A stretch of DNA of 64,000 nt from Heterodera schachtii (lineage: Eukaryota > Nematoda > Chromadorea > Rhabditida > Heteroderidae). Below are positions 15,186 to 26,421 of this stretch, piece by piece (the stretch's first letter is position 1; every line of letters starts with the position of its first letter). A program made the position numbers and the translations under genes. The notes beneath the pieces are model-generated. The model was not told the origin of the DNA. It saw only the letters and a list, made by a program, of their open reading frames with translations, and searched no databases. The DNA lies in contig SIJG01000034.1 in the NCBI GenBank assembly GCA_023374025.1, forward strand, positions 544,089 to 608,088, read 5' to 3'.

Positions 15186-17907
15186 TCACGCCCTGCCATT
15201 ATTTTTTTTCAAAGCAGCGCCCGTTTTCTTTGTGAGACAAATGCCTAACGAAGAACGCTTCATCTGTTGGCCCACTGCTTTGGCACCTGTTGAAAAATTT
15301 TAGGAAATTTTTTGATCAATTAAAGAAATCCGGAAGGAAAATGTCAAAGTTCACCCTGCCATATCAGTTCCCTACCTCCCCATCGCTTCAACCGGAAAAT
15401 AAAAAAAAAAAAATTTGTTTCCTCTAACCTAGTAATTTTTAAAGAAAAAAAATTTTTGAAAAATTTTTAGCGATTTTTTCAAAATTTATGATGAGTCACT
15501 AACAAATGTTTTTTCAAAAAATTTTTAAGGGGAAAGGATAGGCGGGGAAAATGTAGTGCACCCAAATTGAATTAACTCTCACCATTTGACGACGACTGAT
15601 TGTTGGGGGAGGAGAACAGTGTTGACAGCGAATTGCCATTGCCAACACCGCCGCTGCTGCTGCGGGCAGCCAACAATTTTTCTTTGAGCGTTTTCTCCTC
15701 GCCGCCACCATTTGTGTTGTTGTTCACTGGAACAAAAAAGCAAATATTCAATTTTTTTTTTTGATGAAATTCATGCGAAAATATAATAAATTCAGGTCTT
15801 TTTTCAAAAAAAAAAAAAAATTTTTTTTTTTTCCAAATGGAAAGTTACGAGTTAGTCGAATAGGAATTAAGAGATATTAGAGAACTGTAAAAACAATGTA
15901 GCCTGTTTTTAAAAATAACCCTACCTCCACCGCCGTTGTAATGTTTTGACATTGCCAAGCGTTTGGCGGACAGTCTGTCCTCCTCCGTCTCCGGCAACAG
16001 TGCCAATTCGGTGGACAGCCTCATCTTCATCGCCTTGTCATTTGCCCGTCGTTCGTTCAAATCTTTCTTTTCTCGCTGTAAAAAAATGGGGAAAAATATA
16101 AATATATAACTTAATTTTAAAAAAAAGAATGGAGGGGAGCGGAAATTTTAGTTAAAAATTTTTTTTTTTTTTTTTCTAAGGGGTCAATGGCAAAGAATTT
16201 TATTTTTCCCCCCAAAAATTAATGGAATTTTCCAATTGCTTTTTCTGGCATTCTTTGGAATAATCAGTGATAAAATAATAAAAAAAACAGCCAAATTTTC
16301 AACATTCGCCCACTCACCCTGAATGATCCTCGGAGTACTGAGTTGGCCATGTAATCGTCGTACAGTCGTGTCTGAATGGCCTCCAACCGGTTAATTTGGT
16401 CGTCCGCACTGGCCAACTTTTTCTTGTCATCCACCGTGTGTTCGGCCTAAAAAACAGTGTTTATTAAACACAAAAAACACCGGGGGAAAAAAAGTAAAAA
16501 AATATTAAAAAAAACGCAAAATTTTTTTGTCTGTAGGGGACTCACGGCACCGGTCCAGTTTTTGGGGTATAACTCCTTTCAATAGATGTCCAAAAAATAA
16601 AAATAAAAATTATACGTCATGATTAAGAAAAATTTTATGTGCTAACTTTGGACAGAAAACTAAGCGGCCCATAAAAAAAATTTAAGCCAATGTGTCAGAA
16701 CCTGGGCCTAGCAAAAACAACATCTGGGTCTAAGGCAGACTCTAAACTTTAAAAAAAAATCATCCAAACAAACCTTAAACATTGCATCGGCGCCCAATTT
16801 CAAACTCATTGTCCGGTCCACCGGTGCCAAATTGTCAATCGTGGACGGGTCAAAGCGAATCTCCTGGCGACGAACGCCCTCCACCAATTCATAGTCAAAA
16901 TTCTGAAAAAGAGTTTAAAAAATAGTCTTACGTTTTTTATTAAAAAAAAAAATTGCCAAAAACGTTCAAAAAACGAGGGGTTTTTTAAATTCTTTTGGCC
17001 ATAACTTTTCTAAACTTATAGAAATTTTTTAAAATTTTTGCAGGTTAGTAGAGAACATTTATTGTTAGGGTCAGCGAATGATATCAAATTTTCGTCCGCA
17101 ATTTTCTATTTGATGGTTTTTGACAATTGCTCGACACCAATTAAATTTTTACCTTTGGATCTGTCCGAATGGTGAAATAGTTGTCACACAAATGGCACTT
17201 CATCCGGAACTCGTAGATTGGTGTTGTGTAATACCTAACAAAAATGGGAAGCCATTACTAGTAGTATATAAAAAAACTGTAAAAAAGGCAGAGGGTTTTC
17301 ATTTTCAAAAGCTCCTTCATACAGCCCCACCCCCTCGCCTTAGCAAAAAATAAAAAATAAATGATAATTTTTTTAGAGGGTCTAGCTAGCAGTTTTTCAA
17401 AAAATGCACTTTTTAATATGAAAATCAATCTAAACCTTAGGAATATATCATAACTCAAGCAATTTGAATTTACTAATCCTTAAACATCCTCAAGGGCTTA
17501 AAACGTTTTTTTTACCCCCTACCCCCCTCGTCGAAAATTGGGAAAAAATTTTTTTTTGCTCCGCTTACATGCCAACTTTGCGCTTCTCCGCATTGTAACG
17601 CACGCTCATGCCCACATGGTTGTTGCAGCCGAGGCACCACACATTGAACGGCATCTCAAAGCTAAAAGGGTTGAAAAATTTCCCGAATTTTTCCTGGAAT
17701 TTTCCCTATAAAATTTTCCCAACTTTTTTTTCTTGAAATTTTCCCTGAAAATTTCTTTGGATCTTACCGAATGGTGAGGATGCCTTCGTTTGCACGCTTG
17801 CCACGCTCGCGCAATGCATGCACGCCATGGTAACGGTTAAGCGTTTTGTGCGTTTGATAATTGAAGTCGGGTGGGTAATAATGATTTTGTCCCTTGCGTT
17901 CACCCAT
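15186..17907 (-). CDS. yju2b: Splicing factor YJU2B / CCDC130 (CWC16 family)
   Basis: CWC16/Yju2-type proteins work in the catalytic spliceosome; the CCDC130 branch is the second family member in animals. Eight exons on the minus strand: 17907-17768, 17661-17569, 17234-17153, 16902-16774, 16446-16318, 16075-15925, 15726-15583 and 15286-15186, all in phase, 322 aa. Seen: the family start MGERKGQNHYYPPDFNY, LNRYHGVHALRERGKR, then two CxxC pairs that would bind zinc (WCLGCNNH and KCHLCDNY) around VRYNAEKRKVG and YYTTPIYEFRMKC, then a charged helical part (NSVLRGSFRREKKDLNERR). The tail is Asn/Gly/Ser-rich and Lys-rich. The start matches the family's invariant N-terminus. Human CCDC130 is somewhat longer because of its tail. 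Confidence 0.95.
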
Positions 17908-18413
17908 TTTTCTTTTTTGATTAAATCTGTCTAAAAAAAAGAAAAATTTTAATGATTAATTGACAAGAAATTAACAAAGATAAACAACAGGTAATAATGT
18001 GTTGGTGAAGCTTTTATGTTAAGGCCAAGATTGGTGGTCAAGGTTTAACCATTTTTTAATTAATAAAATTTCGTAATGAAAATTATTACGCCAAAATAAA
18101 AAATAAAAAACGCCAATGAAAATAAATAACGCCAAAATTTAGTAAATTTAAAAAATATACAGGCAAAAAAAAGACTACGGTAAAAAACGACGATAAATTT
18201 AATCAAGTTTGGAATTTTTGTTTTAATTAATGTTCGGGGCTAATAATTGATCAAAATGAATGGGTCAGCGATCCCAAAAAATCTCTGAAATAATAAATAA
18301 GAATTAAAAAAAAAATAAAATGCATTGAAAATTGTAAATCATTAACAAATTTTATAAAATTCGGCAAAAATAAAATATTTTTATTACTCTCTGATCAAAT
18401 AATATTATAATAA
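17908..18413. other. AT-rich intergenic stretch
   Basis: About 500 bp between the start of YJU2B and the stop of the glucuronyltransferase gene, both minus. It is very AT-rich, with AATAAA-like words on the minus strand near 18300-18370 that could serve polyadenylation of the upstream gene. Nothing else seen. Confidence 0.5.
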
Positions 18414-20190
18414 TTATGAAATTGCATCTTTTTCTGCCTCCGCAAGCGTTGAAACATTGGCACTATAAAATTTGGCAATTTGCTTGGCTCGTAATTGCGC
18501 TTGCGCTGTCCGCGTGTGCCACACATAAACCCTGGTGCCATTTTTTGCCAACGGTTCAAGATCGGTGCGAGTCAAATTGAGTGCGCTCAAAAAGTGCGAT
18601 TCCTGTCAAAAATGGGGTACTGAAATTGCGGAAATTTGTCATATTAAGAGGAAAATTTTTGAAAAATTCAAAAAAAATACCAAAAACCCCCGAGGCGATT
18701 TGTAGCTAAACTCGGCACCCGCATGCTCATGGATTAACGAGATGTTCACCGCAAATGCGGCCATGTCAATGGGGAACGGCCTTGACGGCTTCCATTTGGC
18801 ATTGAAACCGCTCACCACGGCTAAACACCAAGGAGCATTTGGTTTAAAATTCCTGTGTTCACCGACCATTTGCATTGACATAAGCAAATTCGGCCAACAT
18901 GCCACCAACAATGCCAACTGGCCAAGTGCCGACCCGTTTAAGCAGCCGAATTTCATCAAAAAGGCGCCAATCATAAGTGCTTAATAAAAAAAACGATCTC
19001 CCCCATCTTGAAAATTTTTGAAAAAATGTAAATTTTCTAGATTTCTTAGGGATTTTTCAAATAATATTAAAAAAAATTTCCAAAACGAATATTTATAATT
19101 TAGCATTAAAAACAAATTATTATTTTTTTATTTTTAGGCCAAAAAGGATTATTACTTGTCATCATCCCCGAAATATACTGCTCCAACATGTTGATGCGCC
19201 ACATTTTTCCTGCGGATTAAAAGCATTTTTGTCGAATTCTCAAAAAAAAAAAAAAAATTTTTTTTTGGCACCTCAGCCATCGAAGTGCGGCATTCCGTTG
19301 CAGCACACCCTTTGGGTATTTCCAGTGTGGGTCGTCCAACCGCAGTCTCCATTTTGCAGGTGTTTCAGCACATAAATGGACAGCATCAATGCCTAGCCGT
19401 GCAACCAATTGGTCAATGAATGCTGAGGGAGTCGGTGAATCCGGAAATTTAATTAGTTTTTAGATTTTTTGAAATTTTTATCGCTATCAAAAAAGTGGTA
19501 AAATGTTAAAAATTATTAAAAAACCAAAGGTTTGGTCGGATTCCCTTTTGGCTTGCAAAAAAAAAAAAAAAAATTATTTCACAAAAAATGGTGAAATATG
19601 TTCCCGGGGTTTTCTGGGTTGCCCGGAACACAAATCAGACACCCCTTCCGGCCAATTCCGTAACCCTAATCCGAATACGAACAAAATGATGATAATGAAG
19701 AGATGTAAACCAAAAAAGTGACGAACTCCCATTGGTTTTTAATAAATTTTCAAATTTTGCCACTTCAAATAGCGCCAAATCTTCCCTACCAATGGCAAAA
19801 AAAATGGCAATTTTCAAATGCCACGGCATATAAAATGTGCTTTTGGCACTCAGCTCTTTATTTTGAAAAAATATGCACCTCCACAAGCAACCAGACTAAG
19901 TTGGGCACCGCGGCAAGTGTTTGGCCAAGTCGGGTGAGGTCGGCTTTCTGTTCCGGGCGTCGAACGGATGGAGTGATGAAAAAAATTGGAGGGGGCCTCT
20001 GGCGTTCAACAAAAAAATTTGGCCGCCATTTTTTATTTTCTTTTGGAGAATTGCCAATTTGCGATGGGCATTGGCATGACGGCGTAAAAGAAATGTTGTA
20101 AAATGAGAAAAATGCCAACAAAAGTAGGACAAATAGGAGGAGACGGAGGAGGACGAATTTTGTCAAGAATCTTCGAACAATTCGACTCAT
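18414..20190 (-). CDS. Galactosylgalactosylxylosyl-protein 3-beta-glucuronosyltransferase (B3GAT/GlcAT family)
   Basis: The enzyme adds glucuronic acid from UDP-GlcA to the Gal-Gal-Xyl linker of proteoglycans in the Golgi (GT43; SQV-8/GlcAT-I like). Six exons: 20190-19879, 19441-19272, 19209-19156, 18979-18867, 18820-18681 and 18602-18414, total 325 aa; human B3GAT3 has 335. Seen: an N-terminal signal anchor (residues about 8-30, Leu/Phe-rich; type II topology), ITPSVRRPEQKADLTRLGQT, LVWLLVE, the metal-binding DxD region VYFGDDDN, GTWPVGIVGGM, FNAKWKPSRPFPIDMAAFAV and C-terminal VYVWHTRT. All phases match. Intron 4 is only 46 nt. The acceptor before exon 2 has no AG: the exon must start at GATTCACC, after TTTCCG. 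The upstream intergenic region (20191-21146) holds an inverted repeat. Confidence 0.93.
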
Positions 20191-20328
20191 TCAATCAGCA
20201 AAAAACAACACCAGCAACATGAAGAAAGACATTACATAAACAAATGGTCGTCCTAATAAGCATAATTTTTTATTTTTCTAAAATTAATAATTTTTTAACC
20301 GATTTTTGGATGGAACAAAAAAATTTTA

Positions 20329-20787
20329 GGTAATACTTTGGTTTGTACCCCCCCTTTTTTGAGAAAATATTTAAAAAAAGTCGTATAAAATACCTTATTA
20401 TTGGGTTTTCGAGGTCGCTGATCACGAATATGACCTTAATTTCGACCTATGCCGAATCCCGAACTGAATTCGAACAAAAAGCCGAAAATTTAATTTTTCG
20501 AGTTTCTCATTTTTAGTCTAAAAATAGTTTAATGACCTTTTATTGCATGAATGGATAGATTTCAGTTTATTTCCGTGTGTTTAAGTCGTTTTTAGACTAA
20601 AAATGAGAAACTCGAAAAATTAAATTTTCGGCTTTTTGTTCGAATTCAGGTTCGGGATTCGACATAGGTCGAAATTAAGGTCATATTCGTGATCAGCGAC
20701 CCCGAAAACCCAATAAGGCATTTTATACGATTTTTTTTAAAAAAAATTTATTTTTTCAAAAAGGGGGGTACAAACCAAAGTATTACC
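20329..20787. mobile_element. Long-hairpin element, GGTAATACTTTGG ends, 8-bp duplication
   Basis: Nearly perfect long inverted repeat: arms GGTAATACTTTGGTTTGTAC... contain the words GGTCGCTGATCACGAATATGA and TTCGAATTCAGGTTCGGG and fold back on a short loop near 20535. Flanked by AAATTTTA on both sides (20321-20328, 20788-20795). The inner words recur at 27440-27760, 42905-43300 and 61858-62050, so this is a family. The rest of 20191-21146 shows no gene. Confidence 0.75.
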
Positions 20788-21146
20788 AAATTTTAACTTT
20801 CATGTACCTATATTGTGAATTGAAAAAATAAAACCCTCTGCTTTGTTTTAAGGAATTTTTTTGTTGTCCAATCAAAATAAACATAACGCCAAATTATTTT
20901 TTGCGCTAAATTCAAATTTTCTCTGACGTGCCAATCACCAAATTGGAATCTGCGGTTACTGTGGTAAGGGGGCCATTCATTGGATGAAGAGATTACCTAA
21001 AATTCCATCATGGAAATTCTTTATCTTTATCTCATTCTAAAAATATTAAAATAAAATTAAATAAAAAATTTTCATATTTTAAATTATTCAAAAATGTAAT
21101 TTTTTGTCAGTCGCATTAATTAATGTGCAGCATTTGCACACATCAA

Positions 21147-24100
21147 TCAATTCGTAATGTCATCCGACATTATTGTCACGCTTGTTCCACTGCTTTGTGT
21201 CACACTTTCACTGCTTTCCTTCTGCTGCTGTTGTTGTTGATGCTTTGTCCGTTGATGCATTGTCCCCCTGCTTTTCAGCATGTTCAAAATGTCGTGCATT
21301 TGTTGCCCACGCGTTTCGGGCAAAAACAGCCACAACGGCACCAAGCAGCACAATGATGGCACAATGTACAGCGGGACAAATGCCCACGCGCTGGCTTTAC
21401 GAAAGATTAGCGGTGTTGCCCAACTTAAGGGAATGGCACACGAATAAATGAATGTTTAAATGGGGGCGGGGAATTGGAATTCCCATAATTTTAGTGCCAT
21501 AAATTCCATAATTTTTACGGCTAGGATATAGCAATACGGCATTTCGATGCCAAAAATGATTATATTGAGAATTTTAGAGCAAAAGTTTTGAGAAAATCTA
21601 AGGGCAACTCAATATTGTGGCAATACGGATAGGCAACCCTACTTTAGTTAAAATTTGACGAAATTTATTAGAAAATTGATGGAAATTGGAAAAATATCCC
21701 CACAAGCTCTTCACCCTCAAAATTTTTAAGGGAAAAATAGAATTTTGTGCTGAAAATTTCGGTTTTCCTTATTGGTACCCCGTCCAATGCCTACCTCACG
21801 CAAATTTCCAAAAAAAAAAATCCCTAATTTTCCAAAATCCACAAAAATGCAAGGGAAAAAATTTTCAGTCCAGCAATTAGCAAACTGACTCAAAAATGTA
21901 TGTGCTAATAATGTTAGCAGCGAACACCAGTGAGATGAGCCATGACGAATGTGGCGACGGATGGGGAAGCAATTCGGCACAAATAAAATAAGACAAAGGG
22001 CCAAGGGCAAAGCTAAAAAAATGAAAATTTAAAAATTTTCCAGCAGTTTTTTTCATTTGCCGACCCCAATGAAATGGCGAACAGAAAAATGCATGGAAGG
22101 CAAAGGCCAACCCAACCAAATGGCCAAGTGTTTTGAGGCCCAATGGGCAGCTAATGTACAGGCATAGAAAGCCGATGTTGAGCATCGCGGAACAAATAAT
22201 CAGCGGACGACGGTTGAGCCTAGCGAGGGGGGGGGCAGATTTTTTTAAAAATTTTCTAAAAATTTTAAAAAATTCAATTCTATACGGCAAGACCCAATTT
22301 GGAGATTTAGTTTGACTTTTGGGTATCCATGGCCATGATTTTTTTGGCCAAGACCATGTATCATAAAACAGGAAAATTAAAAATTTTGTCCCTCATTCAA
22401 TTAATGATTTTGAATTTCTTTTTTTTGAAATAATTTTCGGATTTGCCAAATTTCTGACGAAAATTAGTCCAATTTTATAAAAAAATTATCATAATTTTTA
22501 TACATTTCCACAAAAATAGGCCGGTGAGTGACGGAGAGAAAATAGACAGCCACCAGCACATAAGGAAATTGGCTAAAAAAACTTCGAAAAAAATTAATTT
22601 GACAATTACGGTTATGGTATACTTCAACAACAGAGGTACTGAAATGTTCGGAAAGTATTTCAGTGGACGACTCGAGCACGGGCCAACCACCGACAGTGAT
22701 CTGTGGGGGAAAGAAAAGAGAATTATGATCACAAATTAAATTATTATTTTTAAAAAATTCAAACTAAGGTATTTACAACAAAAAAACTAAGAAATTTTTT
22801 AATGTAGTTTTAAGAAAAAAAAATTTTGAAAATTTTTTAGCGATTTTTAAAAACTTTAAATCAATGACTGTTTTTCAAAAAGCGCTGAAAATTTTCAAAA
22901 AATTTCAGGCCCATTGATCAAAGAATTTGGGACTAATGTTTTTTTAATGCATTCTTTAGGATTTTAATAAAATATGATCACGAATTGGGAACCAATTATT
23001 GATCAGAGGGACAATCCTTCTAGCAAATAGCAGAAATTATAATTTCGATCACTAGTGATCGGAGCAATTGTCTATCATCCTGATCATTCTAATACAATTT
23101 ATGATCGTCACTGATCAGAGGGCAATTTTTTTGGCAAAAAGCAGAAATTTAAATTCCGATCACTAGTGATCGGAACAAATGTCTATCATCCTGATCATTT
23201 AAAATTGTGCCTGAAGTGTGCAGAAGCCAATTAGCACTGCTTTTCGGCGTTCACTCCGTGAAAACAATTGACACCAAATTTTCCTCCAGTGAAATTGAGG
23301 ATAATCTTCTTCTGCTGATTGAGGTGTACAACAACAGCAACATACTGCTTCAAGTTCCTCACGTAAATTTGTGCCAGAAAAACCTACAAATAATTGAAAA
23401 TTAAATTTTGCCTTCACATTTTTTAATGGATGCACTAATTCCCCCCCCCCCCCGCCCTCTGTCGAATTTTTTTAAAAGCAAGTTCCAAACTTAGAAAATT
23501 TCAAAAAAAACTAAAACGCTAGAAAATTTTTTGAGTTGTATTCTCTTTAAATTTTCTTATGGTTTCTATTTTTTTTTGTTGAAAATTTCTGTTTTTTATT
23601 CCCTTTTCTGTTGTTTTGAATATTTAAGTTTAATAATTTTTATGCCTTTTCGATAAAAGGCCAATGCTTTCAGCGCTTTTTCTCGTTTATTTTTTGCGAC
23701 AATTGCAAGAAATGGTGGCGTTTCCATCAGATAAAATGCGGTCAGAAGGGCAACGATTTGTGGCACTAGGGGAAGGCCTGAAAATGTTTAAGAAAATTGT
23801 TGTTTTGAATTTACTGATTTATAGGGCAGTAAAATTTTGAAAAAATGGCTAAAAAAATTTTGCTTATAAAAAAATTTTCTATTTTTTTTGAAAAATACCA
23901 AATTTGAAAACTTAAAAAAATTTCTGAGGCCCTTTAAGCCAGGGTTGCCGCGGGTCGAGAAAAATATCTGGTCGGGTTTCGGGTCGGGCCGGCGGAAAAA
24001 TCTTCGGGTCGGGTTTCGGGTCGAGAAAAATGTCGGGTTGCGGGTCAATTGACAAATTTTTATAATGTGTTCAAAATCGATATGAATTTTTTTACCGAAT

Positions 24101-26421
24101 GAAAAATCAATAAAAATTTTCTGAGACGCGCTTTTTCAATGTAAATTTCTCGAACAAGAGGTCTGGCGGTGCCGATAGGCGCCGCCGGGAAAAATTTGAA
24201 AATTTGAGTGAAATTTGGTAACGGAATTTCACCAAAAATTGCCAAATTTTTGCGCTTTGAAAAATGCTTTTTTTTTTTTTACGGCGCTTTTTCCAAAAAA
24301 CTTTTGGCGAACCGGGGCCGGCGGTGCCGATAGGCGCCGCCGGGAAAAATTTTTGTCATTTATAATACGATTTGTTTTACAGATTTTGTCAAAAAATAAC
24401 CAAATCTTTGATTAAATTTGCGGTTTTAGGTTGTTTAAAAAAGAAAAAATAATAATTTTTAAGTTGAAATATTTTTATTAATTTAATTTCAATTGAAATA
24501 ATGTAAAGAAAATATAAAAAATATTCTATCCCATTGGAGAATTGAACCCGAGAGAAAACTTAAGAAAGGCAGAAGGTATAGCCATTAGACCATACAAACT
24601 AAAAAAAAAGAATGCTTTAAATGTAAAATAATAATTCTCAAAAAGTTCTCCTTCTTCATCAATTTCCTTATCTACCTAATTTTCACCAAAACCCCTTTCT
24701 TACCAGTGCTTATTTTGACCCGAAACCCGACCAAAATCATCGGGTCGGGTTTCGGGTCGAAAAAATGTCGGGTTTCGGGTAACCCGCGGCAACCCTGCTT
24801 TAAATGATGTCGCAACAGAGACCACTTAAAAATAATAATCATTGAAAATGAAAAAGACGGACCAACAAGAATCAACAATTGTTCCCCGAGCTGTGGCAAT
24901 GCCAAATTCAGACAAAGCGCAAAGCATTCAACAATGGAGACGGACAGGGCACAAAGGAATGAGTACAGACCACGCTGGGCACTCATTGGAATTTCCTGTG
25001 ATCATTAATTGCATCAATTTACCGTACCACTCATGAATACAAAAACATTTTACAATTAGGTTACGGTAATTATGGTAATTAAATTTGGAGAAAAAGCGAA
25101 AAAAGGGGAGAATTTATCGAAAAATTATATTTGATCGCCCGCCTCCGAAAATTTTCCCTTGGATTTGATTACAAAATGAAAAAAAATTTTCCGCTGTTTC
25201 CCGTCCAGCATCATTTTTTTTTAATCCTGTTCCGGCATTTTTTAAAATTCCGGACTCTAAAGCCTGAGGATAGAGCTTTTTCTGGCAATTCACACTTAAA
25301 ATTGGCGATGAAAATATTACCGTGTCTCATATTCTAGAAATACAGTATCATTGTATGCAGTTTCTAATCACGGGGGGGGGGAGGGGGATGACTGCTGACC
25401 TGGAGGAACAGGACCAATGCCAGCAGTCCAACGGTGGCACTTGCCGATGCGACAAGTCGGGCGAGAATGAGCAGTTCGGGAAACTCAAAAATGATGGACA
25501 CGATGGAGATCAGCGAGCCAACCAAGCTGTACAGATTGGCCAACAGAAGGGAGCCAAAAATAGTAAAAAAAAATTAAATAAAATAGAGTAAGAAATAAAC
25601 AGATAAAATTAAATCCGAAAATTTAATTTATTAAAAAAATTTAAATACTAAAAAAATGAAAGTGCAATTAAAAGCAGAAATAGTTTTCGTTTCATTCTAA
25701 GTTTATTGATTGTGGAAACATAAAAAAATTAGGAAAAATAAGAATTTTAAAAATGAGCAATTAATTTAATAAATTAATTAATAAAAAAAATAAATAAATT
25801 TATTTAAAATAAAGGGAAAATGATTTTTTTTTTGCCTTTTTAATTAATTGTCAAATTACATAATTTATTTAAAAATATTATATGTAATTATCATGAAAAA
25901 ATTTTATAATGAGTTCTCACCCCTTCGCCCATACTTTTCTGTGTAAATTGGCCCAATTAGGCATCCAATTAAATTGCCAATGGGCGCCACATGCAAAGAC
26001 AATGACCAAAAGCATTTCAACACCAAATGTCCAACACCACTTAACAAACCCAAAATTCTTGGTTAAAATTTTTAGACATTTCAATATTACCGTTTTCCAT
26101 TCATTTTATAAATAATTAAATTTAAATTTAATTAATTTTTTTTAAATTTAATTTTTAATTAAAATTTACGAACGCAGAATGTCCTCTGTCAATGTAGGAA
26201 TTGTTGAAGAATGTATGAAAGGAATGGTTGGCGGACGAAGGGTATGAAGCGGAAAATGCTTCCTTTTTTATTTTTGAGAGAATTAAATTGGCACAAAAAA
26301 AAATTATTGAAAAAAAAATTACGAAAAAATTTGTGCCAACAGAGAGCAAAAAACAGGCGAAGAACAAGCGGAGATCAACGCTTTCCAACAACAGATGAAT
26401 TCGGGACATTTTTAAAAACAA
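21147..26421 (-). CDS. SLC2/GLUT-family facilitative hexose transporter
   Basis: A 12-TM major facilitator moving hexose across the plasma membrane (function inferred from family). Eleven exons: 26421-26323, 26262-26174, about 26039-25921, about 25554-25400, 24995-24863, 23777-23646, 23383-23211, 22700-22504, 22219-22061, 22012-21886 and about 21440-21147, 558 aa. Seen: TM1 then FNNSYIDRG, WSLSLHVAPIGNLIG, the loop 2 motif EKYGRRG (G-R-[RK]-[GR]), RKAVLIGF before TM7, VEMLNRRPLII (loop 8), GPLSYFICAELLPH (TM10) and FLPETRG (loop 12, P-E-T-[KR]-G), then a Gln/Ser-rich cytoplasmic tail. Three donors are GC (23646, 23211, 22061). Two acceptors, before exons 4 and 11, show no AG at the only in-frame position. 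The usual QQxSG motif of TM7 is not evident, so sugar specificity is open. An alternative start is Met at 26409. A hAT-like element fills much of intron 5. Confidence 0.88.
22985..23205. repeat. Two-copy tandem repeat with CGATCACTAGTGATCGG palindrome
   Basis: About 105-bp unit repeated twice (near 22990-23095 and 23100-23203). Each unit holds CTGATCAGAGG/GATCAGAGGG, GCAGAAAT and a perfect GATCACTAGTGATC palindrome followed by TGTCTATCATCCTGATCATT. In the intron just before exon 8 of the SLC2 gene. Confidence 0.65.
23940..24797. mobile_element. CAGGG-ended hAT-like element with tRNA-like insert
   Basis: Ends CAGGGTTGCCGCGGGTCGAG and its complement. Flanks CTTTAAGC and CTTTAAAT give an 8-bp duplication with two differences. 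Inside are two copies of the GGCGGTGCCGATAGGCGCCGCC core (24165, 24320) and a tRNA-like stretch (about 24533-24597, minus) with box A-like TGGTCTAATGGCTA and box B-like GGGTTCAATTC. No transposase. Located in SLC2 intron 5. Confidence 0.75.

Noticed and set aside
24533..24597. Possible tRNA gene
   Set aside because: Boxes A and B are present but no sound acceptor or anticodon stem; treated as tRNA-like sequence in an element. The same applies to 44512-44572, 53243-53312 and 30935-30992.
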